A DNA stretch of 47,750 nt from positions 1 through 47,750 of the forward strand of contig JAQGDQ010001315.1 in the NCBI GenBank assembly GCA_030141605.1. The letters are read 5' to 3'. Of this stretch, positions 33,015 to 43,097 are shown piece after piece (position 1 is the stretch's first letter; every line of letters begins with the position of its first letter). The position numbers and the translations under genes were made by a program. This DNA is from Tubiluchus corallicola. Its lineage: Eukaryota; Priapulida; Priapulimorpha; Priapulimorphida; Tubiluchidae. The notes beneath the pieces are model-generated. The model was not told the DNA's origin. It searched no databases and saw only the letters and a program-made list of their open reading frames with translations.

Positions 33015-35202
33015 TTATTCTGATCATGATTTTATAATAATAGTAGACAAAACAAAACCAACCAAAAACAATACAGGCACAGTCTGGAAAACAGTCAGAG
33101 ATTATTCTACATATAATAAAGATATATTTCAAGATACTTTAACCAAATTGGACTGGAGTAATATTTACACAATGACTGACATTGACATGCAAATAAACAC
33201 ATTAATAAATAATATGGAATACTGCCTGGATATCTATGCACCGTATAAAAAAATTAAAATACATCAGCAGCAATTTAATGCAAAATCTGCCTGCCCTTGG
33301 GCGGATACAGAATTCGCAAAACTAAGACACAATAAAAATGAATTATATAGAACATATTTACATTTAAAAGGTAAAATCAATTACAATAATTACAAAAAGG
33401 CACGAAATAAATTTAATAGCTACAACAGGAAACTCAAAAATAAATATTATATTAATAAATGCAATGATGCAACTACACCTAAACAAAAATGGCATTTAAT
33501 TAATGACGTACTTAACAGATACAGAAACGATCAATTACAAATAAATAGTTTACGAGAAAATGACAGTATAATATCTGATCCAGTTGACATTGCTAACAAA
33601 TTAAATTCCACATTTATCAATCTTGGAAAATTTGACAACTTGCCACACCAACATAATGCAAATATACACAATATATACAAAAACCAATCAGTAATACAAT
33701 CCACTTTCTCATTTACTAGCGTCACAGAATACGACATCTTTAGAATATTAAACAGTTTAAATATAAATAAAGGAAGTGGACCCTCAGACATGCCAATAAA
33801 GATCTTAAAAGACTGTGCCAGCATCATTACTCCTCATCTAACATATATCACAAACCAAGTCTTAATGCGCTCAGAATTTCCAGCAGTGTGTAAACAAGCA
33901 AACATAACTCCAATATACAAGAAAGATGCTAAAGATGATGCTAAAAACTACAGACCAATCTCAGTAGTGCACGTACTAGCCAAAGTATTTGAAAGAGTTA
34001 TCTACAACCAAATAAACCATTACATTGAAAATAATAAGTTACTGTCAAATCATCAATTTGGTTTTAGAAAACTACATTCTACAATAGACGCGATAATTGA
34101 TGCCACTGAAAAGTGGCGTTACAACTTAAATAAAAATAAATATATAACAGCAGCATTTTTAGATCTAAGTAAAGCTTTTGACAGCCTCGATCACAATTTA
34201 CTACTAGACAACTTACGCCAACTAGGATTCGATTATACTTCTCTCAAACTAATTAATAATTACCTACACAATAGAAAACAAAGAGTCAAACTGAACAAAC
34301 ACACTTTTTCAGCATGGGACACACCACAGAGAGGCATCCCACAAGGTACGATATTAGGTCCATTACTCTTTTGTTTATACGTTAATAAAATTCATTTAGT
34401 TTTACATAATTCAGACTTAACACAATATGCCGATGATACAACACTCTATACAGCACACGCAGACTTTCTAACATCAAAAAATAATCTAGAAAAAGACATA
34501 ACAAATATAAATGCAGCATTTAACTATTTTGGTTTAAAAATGAATGATGATAAGACAGAATTTATGGTAATATCACCCAAATCCAATGACATTACTTCTA
34601 ATGCAACACTAAAAGTAGGTGACTGTTCCATAGAACAAGCAAAAACTGTAAAATTTTTAGGCATTACTGTCGACAATAAACTCACTTGGGATGAACAGTT
34701 TCATCAAATACACAACAAGATGGCATTAAGCACGACATTCTTACGCCAAACCAGAGGCCATCTAACCAAGAAAACAAAAATTCTCATCTACAAAAGTCTA
34801 ATATTACCACATTATCTATATGGTTGCACTTTACTTCAAAACGTTAAATATGAAAACTTTAGAAAACTAAATACAATGCAAAACTACGCACTTAGATTAA
34901 TTCATGGCTACTCTAACAAAACTGCTAAACAACATGCTGCTTCTGCAACAAGCTTAAGAACGTCCACAAAAATACCAATATTAGAAGCCTATCGAGATTA
35001 CAAAACACTGATATTTCTTTATAAATATATAAATAAACTGAGCATTCCATTTATAAACAATCCCTTAGCATTTATTCCTGATACCACATTGAACACTAGA
35101 ACATACAATTTAAAGCAAATTACAGTAAACAATAAATTTGGAAATAACTCTATATATCAAAACAGGCCATACATTTATGGAACTTACTACCCAGTGAAAT
35201 AA
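33015..35202 (+). CDS. LINE reverse transcriptase, 5' truncated, nearly intact
   Basis: A long open frame of a CR1/jockey-like ORF2. It begins at the very end of the endonuclease domain (CDYSDHDFIII, with the SDH motif) and continues through a linker (KARNKFNSYNRKLKNKYY) to a complete RT domain. The RT motifs are SGPSDMPIKILKDC, KNYRPISVVHVLAKVFERVI, HQFGFRK, motif A TAAFLDLSKAFDSLDH, motif B GIPQGTILGPLLF, motif C QYADDTTLY and motif E VKFLGITVD. The catalytic Asp pair is intact. The upstream part of the open frame (32878-33014) belongs to the older LINE, so the apparent 774-residue protein is a chimera. It stops at 35202 because of one frameshift near 35155; another frame continues LWNLLPSEIKQIESLHHFKK to about 35280, the real C-terminus. 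Endonuclease is lost, so it is not autonomous. Confidence 0.88.
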
Positions 35203-35283
35203 AACAAATAGAATCTCTCCACCACTTTAAAAAGAAATTAAAAGAATATCAATATAACAGGTTTCAACTTCCACATTGTGCAT

Positions 35284-35890
35284 CTGATACTAATTACACC
35301 ACACCATACCACTGCAGCACACCACACCACCCACACCATACGACTCCACCACATCACACCACACTGCACCACACCATACCACTGCACCACACCGCACCAC
35401 CCACACACCACACCACACCATACCACTCCACCAGACTGCACCACACAATACCACTGCACCACCCACACACCACACCACCCACACCATAATACTCCACCAC
35501 ATCACACCGCACAGCACCACACCATAACACCACACTGCACCACACCACCCACCCCATACCACTCCACCACATCACACCACACCATACCACTGCAGCACAC
35601 CGCACCACCCACACACACACCACCCACACCATGCGACTCCACCACATCACACCACACTGCACCACACCATACCACTGCACCACACCGCACCACCCACACA
35701 CCACACCACCCACACCATAATACTCCACCACATCACACCGCACTGCACCACACCATAACACCACACTGCACCACAACACCCACCCACACACCACGCCACC
35801 CACTCCATACCACACTACCCACACCACAACCCACACACCCTATCACCCCACCACACCATCCATAGCACAACACACAAAGCACACCACCAC
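35284..35890. repeat. CCACA-type satellite, block 1
   Basis: About 600 bp of short degenerate units (CCACA, CCATA, CTGCA, CCGCA, CCCACA), with strong strand bias (C and A on plus, almost no G). Larger blocks such as CCATAATACTCCACCACATC recur. It starts directly at the 3' end of the LINE. His/Thr/Pro and Gly/Val/Trp open frames here are artefacts. Confidence 0.95.
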
Positions 35891-35899
35891 CACACCACA

Positions 35900-36840
35900 T
35901 CAAATCCACCACCTCACGTGGTGATCATGATGTTGATGATGATGATGATGATGGTGGTGGCAACGATGACGACACCTATAGCACAAGCACCAACAGCACA
36001 GCATTACAACAAAACCATTCCAAACATTTTTCACAAAGTTGAAACTATGTGCTATAATATAATAAATAGCAAAGGCCCCGCAAAAGATTTTGCGTAAAAA
36101 ACCACGTATAATCAATAATACGCGAACATCCTACCTAGTCCACATTTATAACGCAAAGCCCGTAACATCATGCCTACTGTTTGTTTAACTAACGCAAACC
36201 CGTAGCAGGCAGCTTTTTGCTGAATTAAAGTTATAAGATTACAGCAGAGTACAATGGATGACGTCACAACAATGCCTTTGCGTCAACAGTTTTCTAAGCG
36301 AAAATTGCCGAAAATAGAACATCTAATTAACTCGCCAATACTCCTCTCGGTGGACTTGCCCTAAAATATAACCCACACCATCGTGTAGCCCTGTCCTTCC
36401 TCTTTGTAAAGAGCCCCATATCTCCTTCCTAGAGTGCCACCGGGAGACGCTAGAACGTTTTTTCCAAAGGCTATTTAGTCAAAATTTCGAAAAAAATCGC
36501 GAGTTGGGTCCGGGAAAACGCCCGTTACGGGACGCCGTGGCCCTCTCGCGAATTCTAAATAGGCCTATGACACCCATCGCTGAACCCGTTCCCGTTCTCT
36601 ACATCTCAGCCGTATAACTTTTGCAAAAAAACAGCCGAAAAATGGCCATTTTTGGAGGTTTTTTGCCGCCCGTTCCTCCCGGTGGGCCCGATTCGAAAAA
36701 TAAACCATCAATGAGATGACACTAGATCGAGACCTTTCGTTTGATATATAGATCGCCGCAAATGGTGCCCTCGTCTGGGCTGTAGCCTCGAATCTTATAT
36801 ATATACCAAGAATATTAATATAATAGACTAGCCAAACCCC
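35900..36840. repeat. 0.9-kb tail unit, copy 1
   Basis: Non-coding segment repeated at 37690-38640. Landmarks: CACCTCACGTGGTGATCATG, a GAT run, the block TGCTATAATATAATAAATAG, a perfect CRE palindrome TGACGTCA at 36259-36266, AATTGCCGAAAATAGAACAT, a GC-rich part (CGGGAAAACGCCCG), and CTAGATCGAGACCTTTCG. Several blocks recur in the 2.1-kb units further right. Confidence 0.85.
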
Positions 36841-36865
36841 ACAAAAAGAATTTTGTGCACAAATC

Positions 36866-37690
36866 AACACACAACCCACACCACACCACTCCACCTCATC
36901 ACACCACACTGCACCACACCATACCACTCCACCTCATTGCACCACACAATACCACCACACCGCACCACACCATACCACCTACACACCACACCACCCACAC
37001 CATACCACTCCACCACATCACACCACACTGCACCACACCATACCACTGCACCACCCACACACCACACCACACCACCGACACCATAATACTCCACCACATC
37101 ACACCGCACAGCACCACACCATAACACCACACTGCACCACACCACCCACCCACCTACACACCACACCATACCACTCCACCACATCACACCGCACCGCACC
37201 ATACCACTGCAGCACACCGCACCACCCACACACCACACCACACCACCCACACCATACGACTCCACCACATCACACCACACCGCACCACACCGTACCACTG
37301 CACCACACCACACCGCACCACCCACGCACCACACCACACCACCCACACCATAATACTCCGCACTGGACCACACCATAACACCACACTGCACCACACCACA
37401 CCACCCACACCATACCACTCCACCACATCACACCGCACCACACCATACCACTCCACCTCATCGCACTACACTGCACCACACAATGCCACCACACCGCACC
37501 ACCCACACACCACACCACACCACCCACACCACCCACACCATAATACTCCACCACATCACACCGCACTGCACCACAACAGCCACCCACACACCACGCCACC
37601 CACTCCATACCACACTACTCACACCACACCCTATTACCCCACCACACCATCCATAGCACAACACACAAAGCACAGCACCACCACACCACA
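36866..37690. repeat. CCACA-type satellite, block 2
   Basis: Same composition and block structure as 35284-35890, about 820 bp long. Together with its tail it forms a second copy of a unit of about 1.79 kb. Confidence 0.95.
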
Positions 37691-38640
37691 TCAAATCCAC
37701 CACCTCACGTGGTGATCATGTTGATGATGATGATGATGGTGGCAACGATGACGACACCTATAGCACAAGCACCAACAGCACAGCATTACAACAAAACCAT
37801 TCCAAACATTTTTCACAAAGTTGAAACTATGTGCTATAATATAATAAATAGCAAAGGCCCCGCAAAAGATTTTGCGTAAAAAACCACGTATAATCAATAA
37901 CACGCGAACATTCTACCTAGTCCTCATTTTTAATACAAAGCCCGTGCAGCTTTTACTGAATTACAGCAGCGTAGCAGCTTTTTGCTGAATTAAAGCTATA
38001 AGATTATAGACAGAATACAATGGATGACGTCAGAACAATGGTTTTGCGTGAGCAGTTTTCTAAGTGAAAATTGCGAAAAATAGAACCTCTAATTAACTCG
38101 TCGGTGCTCCTCTTGGTGGACCTGCCCTAACATATAGCCCACATCATCGTGTAGCCCTGTCCTTCCTCTTTGTAAAAAGCTATATATCTCCTTCCGAGAA
38201 TCCCACCAGGCGCCGCTAGAACGTTTTTTCCGCAGGCCGTTTGGTCAAAATTTCGAAAAAATCGCGAGTTGGGTCCGGGAAAACGCCCGTTGCGGGGCGC
38301 CCTGGCCCTCTCGCGAATTCTAAATATGCCTACTACACCCACCGCTGAACGGGCTATCTATCCATACCCAGCACCCCCCTCGGCCTGTTCCCGTTCTCTA
38401 CATCTCAGCCGTATAACTTTTGCAAAAAACGGCCGAAAAAGGGCCATTTTTGGAGGTTTTTCGCCTCCCGTTCCTCCCGGTGGGCCCGATTCGAAAAATA
38501 AACCATCAATGAGAAGACACTAGATCGAGACCTTTCGTTTGATATATAGATCGCCGCAAATGGTGCCGTCGTCGAAGCTGTAGCCTCAAATCTTATATAT
38601 ATATAAAGCCCATACCAAGAATATTAATATAAGAGTATAG
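37690..38640. repeat. 0.9-kb tail unit, copy 2
   Basis: Direct duplicate of 35900-36840 with small differences: an added stretch containing CCCAGCACCCCCCTCGGCC near 38365-38395, and loss of a few trinucleotides in the GAT run. The CRE palindrome TGACGTCA is kept at 38025-38032. A minus-strand open frame at 38127-38342 is not recognised and is broken in copy 1, so I do not call it a gene. Confidence 0.85.
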
Positions 38641-38800
38641 ATATAGATATATATTAAGATACCAAGAATATTAGTATAAGAGATATTAATATTGAAAAGT
38701 CAGAAGAATTCTGTTTTAATTTGGTTAATTTAATTTAATGATAATACTAATAATAGTAATATAAATTGCAAATCAGAATTTTCTTTCGGATAAATTTTGT

Positions 38801-38816
38801 GGCCCTGAAAAGGGCC
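38801..38816 (-). terminator. histone-type 3' stem-loop after A1
   Basis: The minus strand reads GGCCCT-TTTC-AGGGCC: a 6-bp stem and 4-nt loop, preceded by AACCAACC and followed by ACAAAA. This fits the metazoan histone consensus (GG-YYY-TTYN-RRR-CC with a CA just after the stem). About 12 nt further is CCGAAAGAAAATTC, resembling the purine-rich histone downstream element bound by U7 snRNA. Confidence 0.7.
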
Positions 38817-38989
38817 GGTTGGTTATATTTAAGGGCCTGTAGCACCGTTCTTCCTCTTTCTGATGAGCCATATATCTCCTTCCGAGAGTCCCACCAGGCG
38901 CCGCTAGAACATTTTTCCGCAGGCTGTTTGGTCAAAATTTCGAAAAAATGTTCGTAAGCAGTGGTGGTTCTCGATGATTCATATGAAGT

Positions 38990-39597
38990 TCAGTTGAAGA
39001 AATTGTACACGCAGTTGGATCCACGTCGTCTGTTTTGAATAGGATGTATATTTTGCTGTTGTGGTAATTGTTGCTGTTGTTGTAATAGTTGTTGCTGTTG
39101 TTGTAATTGTTGTTGTTACTGTTGTTGTATGCGTGAAATGCTTTCAAGTTGTGTTTGCACATGTGCCATGAAATGTCCAAGAATTTGTTGTTGTTGTTGT
39201 TGATGTTCCTGTTCCTGTCCTTGTTCCTGTCCTTGTTCTTGTCCTTGTTCCTGTCCTTGTTCCTGTCCTTGTTCCTGTCCTTGTTCCTTGTCAATTGGAT
39301 TCAACTGCAATTTTTCCATTTTCTGTAACATAGACATATTTTGTTAAAAAAACAAAGATTTTTCAAACAATATGGAAAATTATTCTTCATTTCATTTTAT
39401 GCATAACATAACATGTATGAAACCAAACATGTTATTCAGAAAACTTTAGACTTAAATAGTTTTAGATATTTTGATAATAAATGCTAATGTAAATTAATAT
39501 AAGAGAAATTTATTACCTTCGAAATACTGTTTTTTCCTCCGAAGACAAGACAAAGATAAAGAATGCCAAAAAATAATAATGTCAATGTGAAACGCAT
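38990..39597 (-). pseudogene. gene A1: secreted Gln-rich protein, broken copy
   Basis: Same two-exon layout as the intact copies: exon 1 at 39597-39517 (27 codons, signal peptide), intron 39516-39323, exon 2 from 39322. A single C-to-T change turns a Gln codon into TAA at 39118-39116, inside the glutamine tract. Beyond it the frame continues to the usual ending (GSNCVYNFFN, stop at 38992-38990), but with 33 bp missing from the Arg-rich part. The missing segment lies between two 11-bp repeats (CGTCGTCTGTT), which points to slippage. The Gly-Gln-Glu-Gln repeat is expanded to about seven copies. If translated, it would make only the signal peptide and the first part of the Gln-rich region. Confidence 0.8.
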
Positions 39598-39707
39598 CTT
39601 GTGATTGTTTATTAGACTTGTGAAGCAAAAATTGCCAAAAATAGAACATCTAATTAACATTTACAGTCTGTGCGTTAGGTAAGTGCTGAAAGTTTGGCGG
39701 CTACAGA

Positions 39708-39715
39708 TTTTTATA
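39708..39715 (-). promoter_or_regulatory. TATA box of gene A1
   Basis: TATAAAAA on the minus strand, 118 nt before the A1 start codon, in the context GAGCTATAAAAATC. The expected start site is near 39680. Confidence 0.65.
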
Positions 39716-40032
39716 GCTCGCCAGGGATTAAAGACGAGTGAATTGTTACATTGCGGACGTTAGAGTACACGTCTTAATTGTTCTTGTTACGCGGAAGTTA
39801 GAGTATTTTTTTTTGAAATTTTGACCGAAATTGAACGATATTATTTGATTGAATATTAACCACTAAACGGTTAAAACTGAGTTTTATTTGACATATGCAA
39901 TGTGTATATTATTGTTATGAAGGAAACAAAAATAAAAAATATTGTGTTTGAATTAATGTTTAAAATTAAATTTTAATAATTAGGAGACAGTTGAATTTGC
40001 AAAATCAGAATTTTTGTTCGGATAAATTTTGT

Positions 40033-40048
40033 GGCCCTGAAAAGGACC
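40033..40048 (-). terminator. histone-type 3' stem-loop after B1 (variant)
   Basis: GGTCCTTTTCAGGGCC: one C-to-T change gives a wobble U-G pair, so the hairpin can still form. The downstream element has changed to CCGAACAAAAATTC, losing the GAAAGA core. Confidence 0.6.
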
Positions 40049-40181
40049 GGTTGGTTATTTTATGCAGATCTCTATGCAGAAGTGGTGTATTTCCTGTTGG
40101 TTATTTTATGCAGATCTCTATGCAGAAGTGGTGTATTTCGTCGTGGTGCTCTCACTGACAGCGTACTGGTGTTTGGATTCC

Positions 40182-40370
40182 TCATTGTGAGTTATAGAAA
40201 TTGTAAATTATACAATTGTTCCCTCTGGTTGGGCGCCGTCTTTGTGGAAAGTATGGCCGTTGTCTGTATTGTCTGTTTCTGCGATTTATTTTTTGCTGTT
40301 GTTGTAATTGTTGCCGTTGCTGTTGCTGTATGTGTAAAATTCGTTCAAGTTGTGTTTGCACGTGTGCCAT
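40182..40370 (-). CDS. gene B1: short paralogue of A, status uncertain
   Basis: 62 codons from ATG: MAHVQTQLERILHIQQQQRQ, a short Gln tract, then NRRNRQYRQRPY, FPQRRRPTRG and the ending NNCIIYNFYNSQ. The order matches gene A (MAHxQTQLERI, Gln tract, YRQRPY, Arg run, N-C-x-x-Y-N-F), so A and B are old paralogues. Upstream, the A-like frame continues a few codons (HQQQILGQF) and then hits TAA at 40400-40398, again a Gln codon changed to stop. No signal peptide exon was found, though a TATA-like TATATA lies near 40515-40521. It is either a decayed copy or a truncated protein. The long-kept C-terminal motif argues that it was coding until fairly recently. Confidence 0.45.
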   Translation of the reverse strand: MAHVQTQLERILHIQQQQRQQLQQQQKINRRNRQYRQRPYFPQRRRPTRGNNCIIYNFYNSQ

Positions 40371-40941
40371 GAATTGTCCAAGAATTTGTTGTTGGTGTTA
40401 TTGTTGTTAATTATTATCATTTTTCGCAGTTACTATTTTCTTGTTTTTCGCGCCAAATCAAAGCCGTACTGCATTTTGGCTATATATAACTTGTGTATGA
40501 GTTCTCAGCTTACAGTATATAGAGGCAAATAATGGCCAATACGTTCAAAACGATATTATTTGATTGAATATTAACCACTAAACGGTTAAAACTAAGTTTT
40601 ATTTGACATATGCAATGTGTATATTATTGTTATGAAGGAAAGAAAAATAAAAAATATTGTTTGAATTTTAAATTTTAATAATTAGGGGAGAGTTGTTCAA
40701 TGGCACGACACTAGATCGAGACCTTTCGTTTGATGTATAGATCGCCGCAAATGGTGCCCTCGTCGGGGCTGTAGCCTCGAATCTTATATATAAATATATA
40801 TATTAAGATACCAGCGAAATTAATATAAGAGATATTAATATTGAAAAGTCAGAAGAATTCTGTTTTAATTTTGTTTTTTAAATTTAATTTAAATTAATTT
40901 AATAAATTGCAAATCAGAATTTTCTTTCGGATAAATTTTGT

Positions 40942-40957
40942 GGCCCTGAAAAGGGCC
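40942..40957 (-). terminator. histone-type 3' stem-loop after A2
   Basis: GGCCCTTTTCAGGGCC on the minus strand, 177 nt after the A2 stop, followed by ACAAAATTTAT and the purine-rich CCGAAAGAAAA. Confidence 0.72.
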
Positions 40958-41133
40958 GGTTGGTTATATTTAAGGGCATGTAGCCCCGTTCTTCCTCTTT
41001 CTGATGAGCCATATATCTCCTTCCGAGAGTCCCACCAGGCACCGCTAGAAGGTTTTTTCCGCAGGCTGTTTGGTCAAAATTTCGAAAAAATGTTCGGAAG
41101 CAGAAGTGGTTCCATCATATCATCATGATATCA

Positions 41134-41737
41134 TCAGTTGAAGAAATTGTACACGCAGTTGGATCCGCGTCGTCTGTTGTTGTATGGGCGTTGTCTATAT
41201 CGTCGTCTGTTTTGTCTGGGATGTATATTTTGCTGTTGTGGTAATTGTTGCTGTTGTTGTAATAGTTGTTGCTGTTGTTGTAATTGTTGTTGTTGCTGTT
41301 GTTGTATGCGTGAAATGCGTTCAAGTTGTGTTTGCATATGTGCCATGAATTGTCCAAGAATTTGTTGTTGGTGTTGTTGTTGTTGATGTTGTTCCTGTTC
41401 CTGTCCTTGTTCGTGTCCTTGTTGCTGTTCAATTGGATTCAACTGCAATTTTTCCATTTTCTGTAACATAGACACATTTTTGTTAAAAAAACAAAGATTT
41501 TTCAAACAATATGGAAAAATTATTCTTCATTTCATTTTATGCATAACATAACATGTATGAAACCAAACATGTTATTCAGAAAACTTTAGACTTAAATAGT
41601 TTTAGATATTTTGATAATAAATGCTAATGTAAATTAATATAAGAGAAATTTATTACCTTCGAAATACTGTTTTTTCCTCCGAAGACAAGACAAAGATAAA
41701 GAATGCCAAAAAATAATAATGTCAATGTGAAACGCAT
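41134..41737 (-). CDS. gene A2: small secreted Gln-rich protein, two exons
   Basis: Unknown family; predicted 135-residue precursor. Exon 1 (41737-41657) encodes MRFTLTLLFFGILYLCLVFG followed by GKNSISK, a classic signal peptide. The intron (41656-41461, 196 nt) has a GTAATA donor and a TTACAG acceptor, phase 0. Exon 2 (41460-41134) encodes KMEKLQLNPIEQQQ, Gly-Gln-Glu repeats, a helical segment (QILGQFMAHMQTQLERISRI), a long Gln tract, then an Arg/Tyr-rich basic stretch (QNRRRYRQRPYNNRRR). It ends GSNCVYNFFN with the only mature cysteine. A TATA box lies 118 nt before the ATG. A histone-type stem-loop follows 177 nt after the stop, and no AATAAA is seen before it. The CAA repeats also open an Asn-rich frame, which I take as an artefact. 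Function unknown: an extracellular structural or adhesive role, or a cationic peptide cleaved at the Arg stretches, are only possibilities. Confidence 0.75.
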
Positions 41738-41847
41738 CTTGTGATTGTTTATTAGACTTGTGAAGCAAAAATTGCCAAAAATAGAACATCTAATTAACAT
41801 CTACAGTCTGTGCGTTAGGTAAGTGCTGAAAGTTTGGCGGCTACAGA

Positions 41848-41855
41848 TTTTTATA
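41848..41855 (-). promoter_or_regulatory. TATA box of gene A2
   Basis: TATAAAAA, 118 nt before the ATG, predicting a leader of about 85-90 nt. Confidence 0.65.
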
Positions 41856-42172
41856 GCTCGCCAGGGATTAAAGACGAGTGAATTGTTACATTGCGGACGT
41901 TAGAGTACACGTCTTAATTGTTCTTGTTACGCGGAAGTTAGAGTATTTTTTTTTGAAATTTTGACCGAAATTGAACGATATTATTTGATTGAATATTAAC
42001 CACTAAACGGTTAAAACTGAGTTTTATTTGACATATGCAATGTGTATATTATTGTTATGAAGGAAACAAAAATAAAAAATATTGTGTTTGAATTAATGTT
42101 TAAAATTAAATTTTAATAATTAGGAGACAGTTGAATTTGCAAAATCAGAATTTTTGTTCGGATAAATTTTGT

Positions 42173-42188
42173 GGCCCTGAAAAGGACC
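42173..42188 (-). terminator. histone-type 3' stem-loop after B2 (variant)
   Basis: Same wobble variant and changed downstream element as after B1. Confidence 0.6.
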
Positions 42189-42321
42189 GGTTGGTTATTT
42201 TATGCAGATCTCTATGCAGAAGTGGTGTATTTCCTGTTGGTTATTTTATGCAGATCTCTATGCAGAAGTGGTGTATTTCGTCGTGGTGCTCTCACTGACA
42301 GCGTACTGGTGTTTGGATTCC

Positions 42322-42510
42322 TCATTGTGAGTTATAGAAATTGTAAATTATACAATTGTTCCCTCTGGTTGGGCGCCGTCTTTGTGGAAAGTATGGCCGT
42401 TGTCTGTATTGTCTGTTTCTGCGATTTATTTTTTGCTGTTGTTGTAATTGTTGCCGTTGCTGTTGCTGTATGTGTAAAATTCGTTCAAGTTGTGTTTGCA
42501 CGTGTGCCAT
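42322..42510 (-). CDS. gene B2: short paralogue of A, status uncertain
   Basis: The predicted 62 residues are identical to B1, with the same upstream in-frame TAA. Followed by a stem-loop with a G-U wobble pair at 42173-42188. Confidence 0.45.
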   Translation of the reverse strand: MAHVQTQLERILHIQQQQRQQLQQQQKINRRNRQYRQRPYFPQRRRPTRGNNCIIYNFYNSQ

Positions 42511-43081
42511 GAATTGTCCAAGAATTTGTTGTTGGTGTTATTGTTGTTAATTATTATCATTTTTCGCAGTTACTATTTTCTTGTTTTTCGCACCAAATCA
42601 AAGCCGTACTGCATTTTGGCTATATATAACTTGTGTATGAGTTCTCAGCTTACAGTATATAGAGGCAAATAATGGCCAATACGTTCAAAACGATATTATT
42701 TGATTGAATATTAACCACTAAACGGTTAAAACTAAGTTTTATTTGACATATGCAATGTGTATATTATTGTTATGAAGGAAAGAAAAATAAAAAATATTGT
42801 TTGAATTTTAAATTTTAATAATTAGGGGAGAGTTGTTCAATGGCACGACACTAGATCGAGACCTTTCGTTTGATGTATAGATCGCCGCAAATGGTGCCCT
42901 CGTCGGGGCTGTAGCCTCGAATCTTATATATAAATATATATATTAAGATACCAGCGAAATTAATATAAGAGATATTAATATTGAAAAGTCAGAAGAATTC
43001 TGTTTTAATTTTGTTTTTTAAATTTAATTTAAATTAATTTAATAAATTGCAAATCAGAATTTTCTTTCGGATAAATTTTGT

Positions 43082-43097
43082 GGCCCTGAAAAGGGCC
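43082..43097 (-). terminator. histone-type 3' stem-loop after A3
   Basis: Identical stem, loop, flanks and purine-rich downstream element to those after A2. Confidence 0.72.

Larger units (their letters stand above)
38766..40906. repeat. 2.1-kb A/B tandem unit 1
   Basis: First of four complete units (38766-40906, 40907-43046, 43047-45173, 45174-47270), plus a partial fifth. It carries gene A1 (broken) and gene B1 on the minus strand. From about 39360 rightward it is almost identical to unit 2, but its A coding region and 3' part are more diverged. Confidence 0.95.
40907..43046. repeat. 2.1-kb A/B tandem unit 2
   Basis: 2140 bp; carries A2 and B2. Nearly identical to unit 3 in its left half and to unit 1 in its right half, which suggests recent amplification or gene conversion. 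Confidence 0.95.

Noticed and set aside
35238-37608. Long His/Thr/Pro and Gly/Val/Trp open frames
   Set aside because: They arise from the CCACA satellite, which lacks stops by composition.
38127-38342. 71-residue minus-strand frame in tail unit 2
   Set aside because: Not kept in tail unit 1 despite high nucleotide similarity.
39116-40400. TAA reassigned to glutamine, as in ciliates
   Set aside because: Nischarin, the zinc-finger architecture and the LINEs are animal, and TAA or other standard stops end ordinary genes here. Simple mutation of CAA explains the two stops.
40031-40410. Plus-strand Cys-rich and Val-rich frames over the A/B units
   Set aside because: They are the reverse strand of the Gln tracts and of the stem-loop. 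No promoter or splice logic supports them.
41115-41432. Asn-rich open frame overlapping gene A in another frame (also in the other units)
   Set aside because: CAA repeats automatically give AAC in the shifted frame. This frame has no signal exon and no conserved tail, whereas the Gln frame fits the splice phase.
41805-41870. Plus-strand spliced-leader RNA-like pattern: TTAG|GTAAGT followed by GATTTTTATAG and a short hairpin, repeated in each unit
   Set aside because: The supposed Sm site is a poor match (A after the T run), and the same bases form a well-placed TATA box for gene A on the other strand. I cannot exclude it, but the TATA reading explains more.
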